This document shows positions 5,941 through 12,779 of a stretch of 12,779 nt of DNA, one piece after another. The notes beneath the pieces were generated by a model that worked only from the letters and a program-made list of their open reading frames with translations, had not been told where the DNA came from and ran no database searches. Where the stretch lies: the NCBI GenBank assembly GCA_045631445.1, contig JAZQUS010000110.1:1-12779 (forward strand). Reading direction: 5' to 3'. The DNA comes from RGIG4608 sp045631445 (GTDB lineage: Bacteria > Bacillota > Clostridia > Oscillospirales > CAG-272). Numbering within the stretch: position 1 is the stretch's first letter; each line of letters begins with the position of its first letter. The position numbers and the translations under genes are program-made.

Positions 5941-6365
5941 AAATTGGGATTTATCGGGGAGAAGATAGTTGGGAAAAGATTTAGGGGGATTTTGAAAAAT
6001 TCCCCTATAACCCCAAAACTTTTTAATCGTGGGTGTTAATTTAATCCGCGCAAATCGTAATGTTTGATTGAAATCAAACATTACATAACGATTTTCTCAC
6101 TGTTGGCAGGCAGTTCGAAAATCTGTGATTTGCTAATGCCAAACGTAGCCATTTTGCTATCAAAACGGCTGTGTGCAAAGTAGCAATGCGCAGTTTCTTT
6201 GTTTTCTTGAAAACAAAGAAACATTTGTGACGAGCGCGAAGAAGTGAGTCACGCGCGTTGCGCGGAGTTTATTCAATCCAATACTATTAAAAGTTTTTTG
6301 CGAGATTTTTTTCAAAAAAGCGAAAATTTTTATCTTTGTAACTTCCCCTATAAATCAAAATTTGA
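5941..6365 (+). repeat. Interspersed inverted-arm repeat, copy C
   Basis: About 425 bp, same orientation as copy B, with both ends present: AAATTGGGATTTATCGGGG on the left and CCCCTATAAATCAAAATTT on the right. It lacks about 100 bp of the copy B centre (the part with GCACGGAGTGC). It keeps the hairpins at 6057-6084, 6093-6120, 6147-6173 and 6193-6222, and the GTGAC/GTCAC stem (6227-6231 with 6248-6252). It fills the space between the SGNH operon promoter and the stop codon of the LURP-one-like gene, ending about 10 bp from that stop. A 62-codon open frame across its right arm has no ribosome binding site and is not called a gene. Confidence 0.9.
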
Positions 6366-6374
6366 AAATATCAA

Positions 6375-6848
6375 TCAGTCATTTCTTGAGCATTTTTCGG
6401 CATCTATTGCAAGTACGAGCATAAGGGCATAAAGTGCGTCGTTTCTCTCGCGAACGTCAATAACATATGTATCCGTCCAATTAAAAGGCTCCTTTGACAC
6501 AGTTGCAACCTCTCTCCCTAAGGAATCCGTAACCGAATAATCCCATTCGAGCCATTCACCCTCAACGTGCCAGCCTTTATAATCTATATTATACCTCGGT
6601 GTAAACAACGCAAACTCTCTGCAGATGCTTCCTATACATTCGTTTCCTACATACATATAGAACTTTGGAAGAAACGCAAAAATTTCTTGCTTTATATATC
6701 CAAGCTCCCGTCCGTTTGCATCATATATACGGAGCAAATGTCCAAATGAAATCTCACCTTTTACAGAATATACCACATTCTCTGATTCATCGTATATGTC
6801 GTAGCTATCAAGCCACGAAAAAAATCTTTGCTTAAATAATAATTTCAT
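6375..6848 (-). CDS. LURP-one-related / YxjI-like (tubby-fold) protein
   Basis: The 157-residue product matches the LURP-one-related (LOR, YxjI) family in length and pattern: an N-terminal MKLLFKQRFFSWLDSYDIYD, paired beta-strands with aromatic residues, and the C-terminal signature NWTDTYVIDV (123-132) followed by a helix, DALYALMLVLAIDA. The family has a tubby-like beta-barrel around a hydrophobic helix and is related to scramblases; a membrane or lipid role is often suggested, but the biochemistry of bacterial members is not settled. AAAGGAG lies 5 nt before the ATG. It is the third gene of an operon behind an SPFH protein and a DUF6440 protein, with an intercistronic hairpin just upstream. 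No clear terminator follows; the transcript probably runs into repeat copy C. Confidence 0.85.
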   Translation of the reverse strand: MKLLFKQRFFSWLDSYDIYDESENVVYSVKGEISFGHLLRIYDANGRELGYIKQEIFAFLPKFYMYVGNECIGSICREFALFTPRYNIDYKGWHVEGEWLEWDYSVTDSLGREVATVSKEPFNWTDTYVIDVRERNDALYALMLVLAIDAEKCSRND

Positions 6849-6865
6849 TGTTTCTCCTTTAAGTA

Positions 6866-6890
6866 AAGGGAGCTTTATTCAAGCTCCCTT
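6866..6890. other. Intercistronic hairpin between DUF6440 and LURP-one genes
   Basis: AAGGGAGCTT (6866-6875) and AAGCTCCCTT (6881-6890) form a perfect 10-bp stem with a 5-nt loop. On the minus (coding) strand it is followed by TACTTAAAGGAG, not a T-run, so it should not terminate efficiently and ends just before the next ribosome binding site. On the plus strand it is followed by CGTTTTATTTTT, but no plus-strand gene lies upstream. It may tune expression of the last gene or protect mRNA ends. Confidence 0.75.
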
Positions 6891-6894
6891 CGTT

Positions 6895-7083
6895 TTATTT
6901 TTCAACAGGGGTTACAACCGGTTTGCCATCGCGATCGAGCAAAACGGTAAGCCCACCCGAATATCCGCCTTCGCGCCAAAGATAGTTAACACCGGTTTCT
7001 TTGTCAACCCAGATTTCAAATCCGTGACCACTCAAAGCACTTTCTTTATAAGTTTTAACAAATCTTTCTCTATTATCTGACAT
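6895..7083 (-). CDS. DUF6440 family protein (62 aa)
   Basis: The 62-residue product carries the pattern I associate with DUF6440: a central VDKETGVNYLW (26-36) and then GYSGGLTVLLDRDGKP (40-55). It is soluble, without a signal peptide or membrane segment, and its length is typical of this very small family. The function is unknown. Only a weak GAAGTG precedes the ATG at 7083, but the start is 26 nt after the SPFH stop codon, so it is probably co-translated from the same transcript. Its stop is followed by the hairpin at 6866-6890 and then the LURP-one-like gene. Membership in a membrane-related operon is the only functional hint. Confidence 0.85.
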   Translation of the reverse strand: MSDNRERFVKTYKESALSGHGFEIWVDKETGVNYLWREGGYSGGLTVLLDRDGKPVVTPVEK

Positions 7084-7109
7084 ATTAATTCACTTCGATT
7101 TGCCTCAAA

Positions 7110-8054
7110 TTAGTCGCAGCAAACATCCTTTTTTGCAGGTTTCTTTGCCTTAGGAGCTTCTTCAGTCACGTCACCAAGACCTGTTGTTTCGGTAAATACA
7201 GCATTTCTCTTAACCATTTCAACTGTATCAGTAGGAACGATGAGCTTGGAAGCTGTACCGTTAGCCATTTCAACAAGAGCCTCATATCTCTTGAGTTCAA
7301 TAACTTCAGGTGTGGGACATGCAGACATAATTGCACGAAGACCGTCCGCCTCTGCCTGCTTCTGAAGAAGAACTGCTTTTGCTTCACCTTCTGCGCGAGC
7401 GATGCGAGCATCTCTTTCACCTTCTGCCGCAAGAATCATCGCCTGCTTATCACCCTCTGCACGAGTGATAACCGCCTGCTTGTGACCTTCTGCCTCAAGC
7501 AATGTTTCACGTCTTGCACGTTCTGCCTTCATCTGCTTTTCCATGGATTCACGGATATCAGCGGAAGGAGTAATATTGCGAATTTCAACACGAGTTACAC
7601 GAATACCCCATTCGTCAGTAGCTCTATCGAGGTTTTCTGTCATCTTTGCGTTGATGGAGTCACGAGATGTGAGAGATTCGTCGAGTGTAAGCTCACCAAC
7701 GATGTTACGCAAGGTGGTTGTTGTAAGGTTTGCAAGCGCCTCAACGGGATTTGCAGCACCGTAAGCATAGAGCTTAGGATCGAATGTTTTGTGATAAACA
7801 ACCGCATCGATTGTAAGAGGTACGTTATCACTTGTAATAACGGACTGAGGAGGTGTGTCAAGCACCTTTTCCTTTGTTGTTGCGCGAGCTGTTATCTTAT
7901 CAATGCCAAAGGGTGCAAGAAAATGAAGGCCTGCTCCCCAAATTGTGAGAAATTTACCAAGACGCTCAACAACGTAAGACTCCGTATGAGGAACCACTTT
8001 GATGCAAGAAAAAAGCACCATTAAAACAACTGCTCCAATAATAATACCTACCAT
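7110..8054 (-). CDS. SPFH/band 7 (stomatin/QmcA-like) membrane protein
   Basis: The 314-residue product starts with a membrane segment (2-18), then an SPFH domain with the stomatin-type VPHTESYVVERLGKF and GLHFLAPF (42-49), and QSVITSDNVPLTIDAVVY (70-87). A long helix follows, containing four consecutive 11-residue repeats of the form xAEGxxxAxIx (187-230), the hendecad coiled coil typical of SPFH proteins. The C-terminus is Lys-rich and ends VCCD with paired cysteines. Family members form large oligomeric membrane assemblies and help organise membrane domains or regulate membrane proteases. The usual NfeD-like partner is absent; instead DUF6440 and LURP-one-like genes follow. GGAG stands 7 nt before the ATG, and a near-consensus promoter about 70 nt upstream drives the operon. 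Confidence 0.94.
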   Translation of the reverse strand: MVGIIIGAVVLMVLFSCIKVVPHTESYVVERLGKFLTIWGAGLHFLAPFGIDKITARATTKEKVLDTPPQSVITSDNVPLTIDAVVYHKTFDPKLYAYGAANPVEALANLTTTTLRNIVGELTLDESLTSRDSINAKMTENLDRATDEWGIRVTRVEIRNITPSADIRESMEKQMKAERARRETLLEAEGHKQAVITRAEGDKQAMILAAEGERDARIARAEGEAKAVLLQKQAEADGLRAIMSACPTPEVIELKRYEALVEMANGTASKLIVPTDTVEMVKRNAVFTETTGLGDVTEEAPKAKKPAKKDVCCD

Positions 8055-8121
8055 AATTTTTCTCCTTTTTTCTATATGAATTTTTATGTAAACGAATTAT
8101 ATTCGTCTAACAACTAAAATG

Positions 8122-8150
8122 ATTTTATCACATTGATTATGATTTGTCAA
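8122..8150 (-). promoter_or_regulatory. Promoter of the SPFH operon
   Basis: On the minus strand, TTGACA (8150-8145) is followed by a 17-nt spacer ending in AATGTGA and TAAAAT (8127-8122). The predicted start is near 8115, leaving a leader of about 60 nt before the ATG at 8054. Confidence 0.85.
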
Positions 8151-8236
8151 TGTTTTTCGTGATATTTAATTTGATTAACCATATGTCAACCTTATGTATT
8201 TATTATACACTATGCAAACGCAAAGTAAAATAGCAG

Positions 8237-8280
8237 AAAGTGCAAAATAGAGTCATTTATTTTATCAAAAAGTGCAAAAT
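8237..8280 (+). repeat. Pair of 12-nt direct repeats
   Basis: AAAGTGCAAAAT occurs at 8237-8248 and again at 8269-8280, 32 nt apart (three helical turns), between the pectinesterase gene terminator and the SPFH promoter. Same-face spacing would suit a DNA-binding protein, but chance duplication in AT-rich DNA is possible. The rest of 8055-8297 shows only the SPFH promoter. Confidence 0.4.
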
Positions 8281-8297
8281 CAAGATATTAAATATAG

Positions 8298-8327
8298 TTA
8301 GCCCCTCGGATTTTTCCGAAGGGCTAA
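8298..8327 (-). terminator. Probable terminator of the pectinesterase gene
   Basis: On the minus strand TTAGCCC-T-TCGGA pairs with TCCGA-G-GGGCTAA through a loop of four A's; the central T faces G, a wobble that pairs only in minus-strand RNA. It lies about 30 nt past the stop codon at 8356. The following ACTATATTTAATAT is only moderately T-rich, so termination strength is uncertain. Confidence 0.65.
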
Positions 8328-8355
8328 TTTTATTTAATTACAATAGATAACAATA

Positions 8356-9249
8356 TTAGTAAGCAACTATAATTGCCTTCAAATAATCGTTGCCTGTGCA
8401 AGTAATTGTGCAAACGCCATCAACTATTTCAATAGTGAAGTTATCTGCGCTTGAATAAGCAGTTACAGATACCTGAGCACCCTGTGCTACGTTTAAAGTA
8501 ATAACTGTTCCTGCATTTACCTGTACCCAACCGCCTTTATTATCGGCAAATTTGCCATTTGTTGCATCAACAGAAAGTCCTTCGTATTCGCCCTTGCCAC
8601 CTTGAATGTTAGCACCGCTTGCGGAAAGGTCGATGGTTGTTGCTTCGTTATATACTCTCGCATACTTAACTGTAATTGCCTTCAAATAATCATTGCCTGT
8701 GCAAGTGATTGTGCAAACACCGTTGGCAGTTTCGATAGCAAAGTTATCTGCGCTTGAATAAGCAGTTACAGATACTTGTGCACCCTCAAGAACATTCAAA
8801 GTGATGATTGTTCCTGCATTTACCTGTACCCAACCGCCACCATTGTCTGCAAATTTACCATTTGTTGCATCAACAGAAAGTCCTTCGTATTCACCCTTAG
8901 CACCCTGAATGTTAGCACCGCTTGCAGAAAGGTCAATAGTTGTTGTTTCGGTGAATACATAAGAATATTTAACAGTTATTGACTTCAAATAATCATTGCC
9001 TGTGCAGGTGATTGTGCAAACACCGTTTGCATATACGATATCAAAGTTACCTGCATCGGAATAAGCAACAACGGATACGTCTGCACCTTCTACCACTTCA
9101 AATGTGATGACTGTACCAGCATTTACCTGTGCCCAACCGCCACCGTTATCGGAGAATTTACCATTTGTAGCATCAATTGACAATGCTTTAAATGTGCCTG
9201 TTCCACCTTCAATATGCAATCCTGTTGCAGAAAGGTCAAATGTTGTTGT
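8356..9249 (-). repeat. Three tandem 303-bp coding repeats
   Basis: Units at 9249-8947, 8946-8644 and 8643-8356 (the last cut short by the stop codon) repeat with an exact 303-bp period, encoding 101-residue modules. Units 2 and 3 are much more alike than unit 1, pointing to recent duplication. Each module carries DLSASGANIQG, SVDATNGKFADN, QVNAGTxI and CTITCTGNDYLKxI-type motifs (unit 1 diverged). Confidence 0.95.
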
Positions 9250-12200
9250 TTCATCAACCAAAAGGTCTGCAACGAAAGTAACAGTTACACTAACAGTATA
9301 TTCACCTACAGTAAATACAACTGTATATTCACCTGCTTCTGCATTATTAACCGCAGAAGAATCAACTGTGTAATCAGCAACGGGACGAATGGAATGGTCG
9401 GAGTAAATTGCACTTACAACAACTCCGTCAAGAGTAAACTCTTCACCAACCATATAGTCAACCTTCATTCCGTCAACCTTAATTTCAGAAACTGTAGGTT
9501 CTTCGGGAGCTTCTTCATTAGGATTAATGATTACTTGATAAATATAAGATGTTGCAGTTGCTTCAATAACAACCTCTGTTGCTTCTGCAAAATACATACT
9601 GAATGTATCGTTGGCATTGTGTGCAACACCGTTAATTGTGTAGTAACCGTAACCGGGGTAGGAAATAACTGTTACAATAGTACCTGCTTCAACATTGAAT
9701 ATAAGCTTTGCGCCTGCATTAAATTGTGAATCAGATCCTCTAAAGCTCAACTTACCCTTTGTAGCATCAATGGTCATATCACCCAATGTACCTGTTGCAC
9801 CCTGAATGTTATCATTATATGTATAAGATGTACCTTCTGTACCCTCAACACCATTGAAGTAATAGTATGTTCTATCATCAACTACAACCTCTTCAGAATC
9901 AGGATTCCAAGGATCAAGGTATGTAACCTTGCCATTAGTTGTACCAAAGATAACTGCGAAATCTGCATAGAGAGCCGCTTCTTCGGCTGTGAGCATTCTC
10001 ATACCTGCAACTGCCTCAGTAAGAGCTCCTGCGCCTGTGTTGTTGTATTCAACGTACTGAACTGTTGGATCAGTAGGCTTACCTGTCATAGAAACGTAAC
10101 GTTCGTTCTTGCCGCCTGTAAATCCTGCTGTTGAAATATGTCCGCCAAGCTCAGAATTGATAACCGCAACTGCAGCATATACGCCCCAAGGACGTCCGAT
10201 TGCTGTGCAACCGGGTGTCAAGCCCTCGTCTGCTGTAAAGTTACATCCGTCAAAGATTGCACCGTAAACGATGGCATCGCTTTCGCCCTTATTAGAGCCC
10301 TTGAATGCTGTGATATAACCTGCTGTTCCCTTATCGTCCTTTTCGGTGTCGATAACGTGGATTGTGCAGTTTTTAAAGTATGTTGTGTTGTTTGTACCGA
10401 ATACGAAATCGGTATAACCGGAAATAAATACGTTTTCGAAATACTGACGGCCTGTGAAGAGCTCGAGAGTATCCTGAATACCAAGAAGACGGCTATTCTT
10501 CATAACGAATCTATCCGCCTGAACAAGAAGTGCAAGACCACGTTCAATTGCAAGTTTTGCGGCATCCATTCTTTCCTGGCTGTTCCAGTAGTTAGAAATA
10601 GTGAGGTTATCAATTACACAGTTAACTGCGCTTTCTCTAATAGCAACAGTTGCTGTGGAGTCTGTTGTATGAACAAATCCGCCTGCATCAACAAGACCAT
10701 AGAGAGAATCCCATTCGATAACTACATCTTCAGGCTTTTCACCCCAACCGATGAGCTTAAGGTTAGGAATTGTGATTTCAAGCTTTTCGTTGTAGTGACC
10801 AGAAGCGATATAAATTTCCTTAACTGCGCCAGCATCAATATGTGCAGCATAGTCAAGAGCACCTTGAATAGTTGAGAATACATGGTAAGGGCCACTAAGA
10901 ACACCTGCAATACCTAAGTAATTAGGATCAACAAGAAGTTGGTAAACGCCCTCTGCGTTAGCTGTGGGCTCTGCGTCTGTTACATGAACTTCTACGTTTG
11001 CTTCAAGTCCAAATGTAGAGATTGTAAGATTGTAAATATTTGCCTCGGAAGAGTCAAATCCAGAAACTGTATACTCATCAACCAAGAATTCGAGTGTCTT
11101 TTCACCACATTTAGCAATTACGATAACGGAAAGACCTCTTGCGTCAAATTCTTCACCAACCGTATAAACTTCTTTGAAGCTGTGGTTGAAGTAAACACCA
11201 TTGCCCGCTGCAGTATTGCTTGAAAGCTTTTCAATAGCATCAAAGCCAAGCTTAATGCTTTCGGGTGCATAAACGTTAACATAATATGTAATTGGAGCAT
11301 ATTCCTTATAGGAAATAACTACAGGATATGTGCCGGATGTTGTCATATCAACTCCACTTGCGTCGATAGAAACGTTTGCAAGAGGAAGATTATCGGTTTT
11401 TCCGTTAGCAAACGTTGCGTTAAGACGAACTTTAGATGTGTCGAGTGCTTCACCAACAAGAAATTCTATCTTGCCGTCAGAAACAAGTTCAAAACCGTTT
11501 TCTTCAGAAACTGCAACTACACATTCGATTTCAAGATAGTAAATATCCTGAGTACCACCGTTCTTGCCACGAGTAATTGTCCATTCACCTTCGGTTACAG
11601 GAACTTCAATCATTACAAGAGGATTGGATTCTGCGCCTGCTACGAATTCGATATCGTGAACTGTTCCATCGGGAGCAATAACCTTTGTATATTGCATATC
11701 AACGCCGCTTGAACCATTCTGAATGATAAATCTAAGTGTACCTGTTCCGGGAACGGATACCTTAATCTCATTGGCATTCGCGCCAATTTTAACGGATTTA
11801 TTGTATTCAATACCGTTATAAGTTTTTGTTCTGTTTCTTACTTCAGTGCCCGAAACGATAGTAAACTTACCGTTAATATCGTCTTCTGTACGCTTGCTTG
11901 CCTCAAGGTCACTGATATTAAGTGTGTACTTAACGTCCTCTGTCAACTGTTTGCCACAAGCATCACAGTAGTGGTCTCTGTCACCATCGTTATGCTCTTC
12001 GCATACAGGAGGCTGGGGTGCAGGAACTTCCGCACCGCAAACGTCACACTTTTCGTCACCGTCTTCGTCCTTATGCTCTTCGCATACAGGAGGTTCAGGT
12101 CTTGGGAACTCTTTGCCACAATGATCGCAAAGATAGTCACCATCGCCATCAAAATGTCCAGGACATGCTGGCTTATCTGTGGTTGTTTGGGAAGGCTGAG

Positions 12201-12282
12201 GATCTCCGCCAAACCAATCACAAGAAGCGAGTACCGTCATAAGCATGCAGCTTATGAGCAAGATTGCTAATAATTTTTTCAT
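8356..12282 (-). CDS. Modular lipoprotein with CE8 pectin methylesterase domain
   Basis: Pectin methylesterases remove methyl esters from homogalacturonan. The 1308-residue product starts at the ATG at 12282, with AAGGA upstream and a signal peptide ending V-L-A-S-C (Cys21); a longer frame to 12333 lacks these. After the lipobox come three Cys/His/Asp-rich segments (40-110, CxxH...DGDxxCDxCG). A beta-sandwich-like domain (118-255) and two Ig-like domains (about 260-435) follow. The CE8 beta-helix spans about 445-790: GIQDTL (601-606, Asp604), DFVFG (625-629, Asp625) and GRPW (696-699, Arg697) carry the two catalytic aspartates and the arginine. C-terminal are a carbohydrate-binding-like module (805-920), an Ig-like domain (930-1005) and three 101-residue repeats (1012-1308). 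The segment usually reading QAVAL appears as RGLAL (581-585), so an oxyanion-hole Gln may be missing. It should be tethered outside the cell. It is monocistronic. Confidence 0.93.
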   Translation of the reverse strand: MKKLLAILLISCMLMTVLASCDWFGGDPQPSQTTTDKPACPGHFDGDGDYLCDHCGKEFPRPEPPVCEEHKDEDGDEKCDVCGAEVPAPQPPVCEEHNDGDRDHYCDACGKQLTEDVKYTLNISDLEASKRTEDDINGKFTIVSGTEVRNRTKTYNGIEYNKSVKIGANANEIKVSVPGTGTLRFIIQNGSSGVDMQYTKVIAPDGTVHDIEFVAGAESNPLVMIEVPVTEGEWTITRGKNGGTQDIYYLEIECVVAVSEENGFELVSDGKIEFLVGEALDTSKVRLNATFANGKTDNLPLANVSIDASGVDMTTSGTYPVVISYKEYAPITYYVNVYAPESIKLGFDAIEKLSSNTAAGNGVYFNHSFKEVYTVGEEFDARGLSVIVIAKCGEKTLEFLVDEYTVSGFDSSEANIYNLTISTFGLEANVEVHVTDAEPTANAEGVYQLLVDPNYLGIAGVLSGPYHVFSTIQGALDYAAHIDAGAVKEIYIASGHYNEKLEITIPNLKLIGWGEKPEDVVIEWDSLYGLVDAGGFVHTTDSTATVAIRESAVNCVIDNLTISNYWNSQERMDAAKLAIERGLALLVQADRFVMKNSRLLGIQDTLELFTGRQYFENVFISGYTDFVFGTNNTTYFKNCTIHVIDTEKDDKGTAGYITAFKGSNKGESDAIVYGAIFDGCNFTADEGLTPGCTAIGRPWGVYAAVAVINSELGGHISTAGFTGGKNERYVSMTGKPTDPTVQYVEYNNTGAGALTEAVAGMRMLTAEEAALYADFAVIFGTTNGKVTYLDPWNPDSEEVVVDDRTYYYFNGVEGTEGTSYTYNDNIQGATGTLGDMTIDATKGKLSFRGSDSQFNAGAKLIFNVEAGTIVTVISYPGYGYYTINGVAHNANDTFSMYFAEATEVVIEATATSYIYQVIINPNEEAPEEPTVSEIKVDGMKVDYMVGEEFTLDGVVVSAIYSDHSIRPVADYTVDSSAVNNAEAGEYTVVFTVGEYTVSVTVTFVADLLVDETTTFDLSATGLHIEGGTGTFKALSIDATNGKFSDNGGGWAQVNAGTVITFEVVEGADVSVVAYSDAGNFDIVYANGVCTITCTGNDYLKSITVKYSYVFTETTTIDLSASGANIQGAKGEYEGLSVDATNGKFADNGGGWVQVNAGTIITLNVLEGAQVSVTAYSSADNFAIETANGVCTITCTGNDYLKAITVKYARVYNEATTIDLSASGANIQGGKGEYEGLSVDATNGKFADNKGGWVQVNAGTVITLNVAQGAQVSVTAYSSADNFTIEIVDGVCTITCTGNDYLKAIIVAY

Positions 12283-12312
12283 ATTGATTTTCCTTTCTTT
12301 GATTATAGATTT

Positions 12313-12343
12313 TTCCGTTTTTTCACGGAACAATAATCATTGT
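12313..12343 (-). other. Two small hairpins in the pectinesterase mRNA leader
   Basis: TTCCGT/ACGGAA (12313-12318 with 12325-12330) and ACAAT/ATTGT (12330-12334 with 12339-12343) lie between the predicted transcription start, near 12341, and the ribosome binding site. They share base 12330, so they abut or compete. No known riboswitch class is recognisable; they may simply protect the 5' end. Confidence 0.45.
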
Positions 12344-12347
12344 TTTT

Positions 12348-12376
12348 ATTTTAACATTATATTTCCCTTTTGACAA
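12348..12376 (-). promoter_or_regulatory. Promoter of the pectinesterase gene
   Basis: On the minus strand, TTGTCA (12376-12371) is followed by a 17-nt spacer and TAAAAT (12353-12348). The leader to the ATG at 12282 is about 59 nt. The interval 12377-12526 is AT-rich and shows no gene. Confidence 0.75.
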
Positions 12377-12526
12377 GGGGTTTTTGTAAACTTTTTACAT
12401 TTTTTTATATATGTTCACACAAACATTGTTCATATTGAACAAAATCTGGATGGAGAATTTGGGGATAATAAATATATCGCATTTTTTCGTTTTGTTTTAC
12501 ACTTTATTTATTTCTGTGTTTTACTG

Positions 12527-12779
12527 CAAATTTTGATTTATCGGGGAGTTACAAAGTAAAGATTTTCGCTTTTTTGAAAAAAAGCTCGCAAAAAACTTTT
12601 AATCGTGTTGGTATAAATAAATTCCGTGCAAATCGTGCGACTCACTTCTTCGCGCTCGTCACAAATGTTTCTCCGTTTTCGAGAAAACAGAGAAACCGCG
12701 CTTTGCTACTCTGCACATAGCCGTTTTGATAGCAATATGGCTACGAATAATCTTCGTAGGGGAGCACTCCGTGCGCCCG
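12527..12779 (-). repeat. Interspersed inverted-arm repeat, copy D (cut by window end)
   Basis: On the minus strand this is the right half of the family, ending in CCCCGATAAATCAAAATTT. It has the right-arm blocks AAAACTTTTAATCG and AAATTCCGTGCAAATCGTG (as read on plus), the hairpin 12667-12696, and the GTGAC/GTCGC stem (12662-12658 with 12641-12637). It retains the central GCACGGAGTGC and CTACGAAGATT segment found in copy B but missing from C. The left arm lies outside the window. It is about 150 bp upstream of the pectinesterase promoter. Confidence 0.88.

Noticed and set aside
6244..6432. Plus-strand open frame of 62 codons in copy C
   Set aside because: Translates the repeat's right arm and runs antisense into the LURP-one gene; no ribosome binding site.
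8122..8135. CRP/FNR half-site (TGTGA) at promoters
   Set aside because: Only half a site, without the inverted half, and it overlaps the extended -10 position in three unrelated promoters.
8356..9249. CRISPR-like array
   Set aside because: The repeats are 303-bp in-frame coding units with no short repeat/spacer pattern.
10138..10875. Long Cys-rich plus-strand open frame of 245 codons
   Set aside because: Exactly antisense to the CE8 domain with intact catalytic motifs; the cysteine-rich composition is a by-product of the coding strand's codons.
11950..12165. Dockerin/EF-hand calcium domains in the pectinesterase N-terminus
   Set aside because: The Asp-rich loops are short, sit between CxxH and CxxCG pairs, and lack the paired 12-residue loops and helices of dockerins.
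12283..12345. Riboswitch in the pectinesterase leader
   Set aside because: The leader is about 59 nt with two tiny hairpins; no known aptamer core or expression platform is visible.

Overview
The window looks like a low-GC Gram-positive gut anaerobe, most likely an uncultured Clostridia (Bacillota). The reasons are strong AGGAGG-type ribosome binding sites, TTGACA/TATAAT-like promoters, several lipobox lipoproteins with no outer-membrane genes, a BspA-like LRR_5 surface protein and a pectin-acting surface enzyme. The taxon is inferred from style, not from a marker gene. 

Layout: (1) 1-254 holds one arm of a repeat element (copy A) and a near-consensus promoter. (2) 255-1634 (+) is mnmE, the tRNA U34-modifying GTPase, followed by a stem-loop and an intrinsic terminator. 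(3) 1802-2062 (-) is a small proline-rich hypothetical gene. (4) 2063-2879 has no gene; it holds an orphan plus-strand terminator, full-length repeat copy B and the terminator of the next operon. (5) 5876-2880 (-) is a three-gene cell-surface operon: membrane-anchored SGNH hydrolase, LRR_5 lipoprotein with Cys/His repeats, small lipoprotein. (6) 5877-6374 holds that operon's promoter and repeat copy C. (7) 8054-6375 (-) is a three-gene membrane operon: SPFH/stomatin-like protein, DUF6440 protein, LURP-one/YxjI-like protein. (8) 12282-8356 (-) is a 1308-residue modular lipoprotein with a CE8 pectin methylesterase domain and C-terminal 101-residue repeats. (9) 12283-12779 holds its promoter and leader, then repeat copy D, cut by the window end.

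The most unusual content is the repeat family: four copies in under 13 kb, all between genes. Full copies are about 425-530 bp. Their two ends are diverged long inverted arms (about 110-130 nt) and the interior carries several short hairpins. Comparing copies, many differences inside stems are paired with compensating changes in the other arm, so the folded structure is kept while the sequence drifts. Two copies have their left end 5-7 bp from the -35 box of a strong promoter reading away from the element. No transposase is visible. This could be a MITE-like non-autonomous element, a structured non-coding RNA family, or both.

The genes suggest a plant-polysaccharide-associated surface lifestyle: a tethered pectin methylesterase, a secreted-side SGNH esterase-type hydrolase and adhesive lipoproteins, beside an envelope-maintenance operon and one core tRNA-modification gene. 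Any link between these operons is inference from position only.
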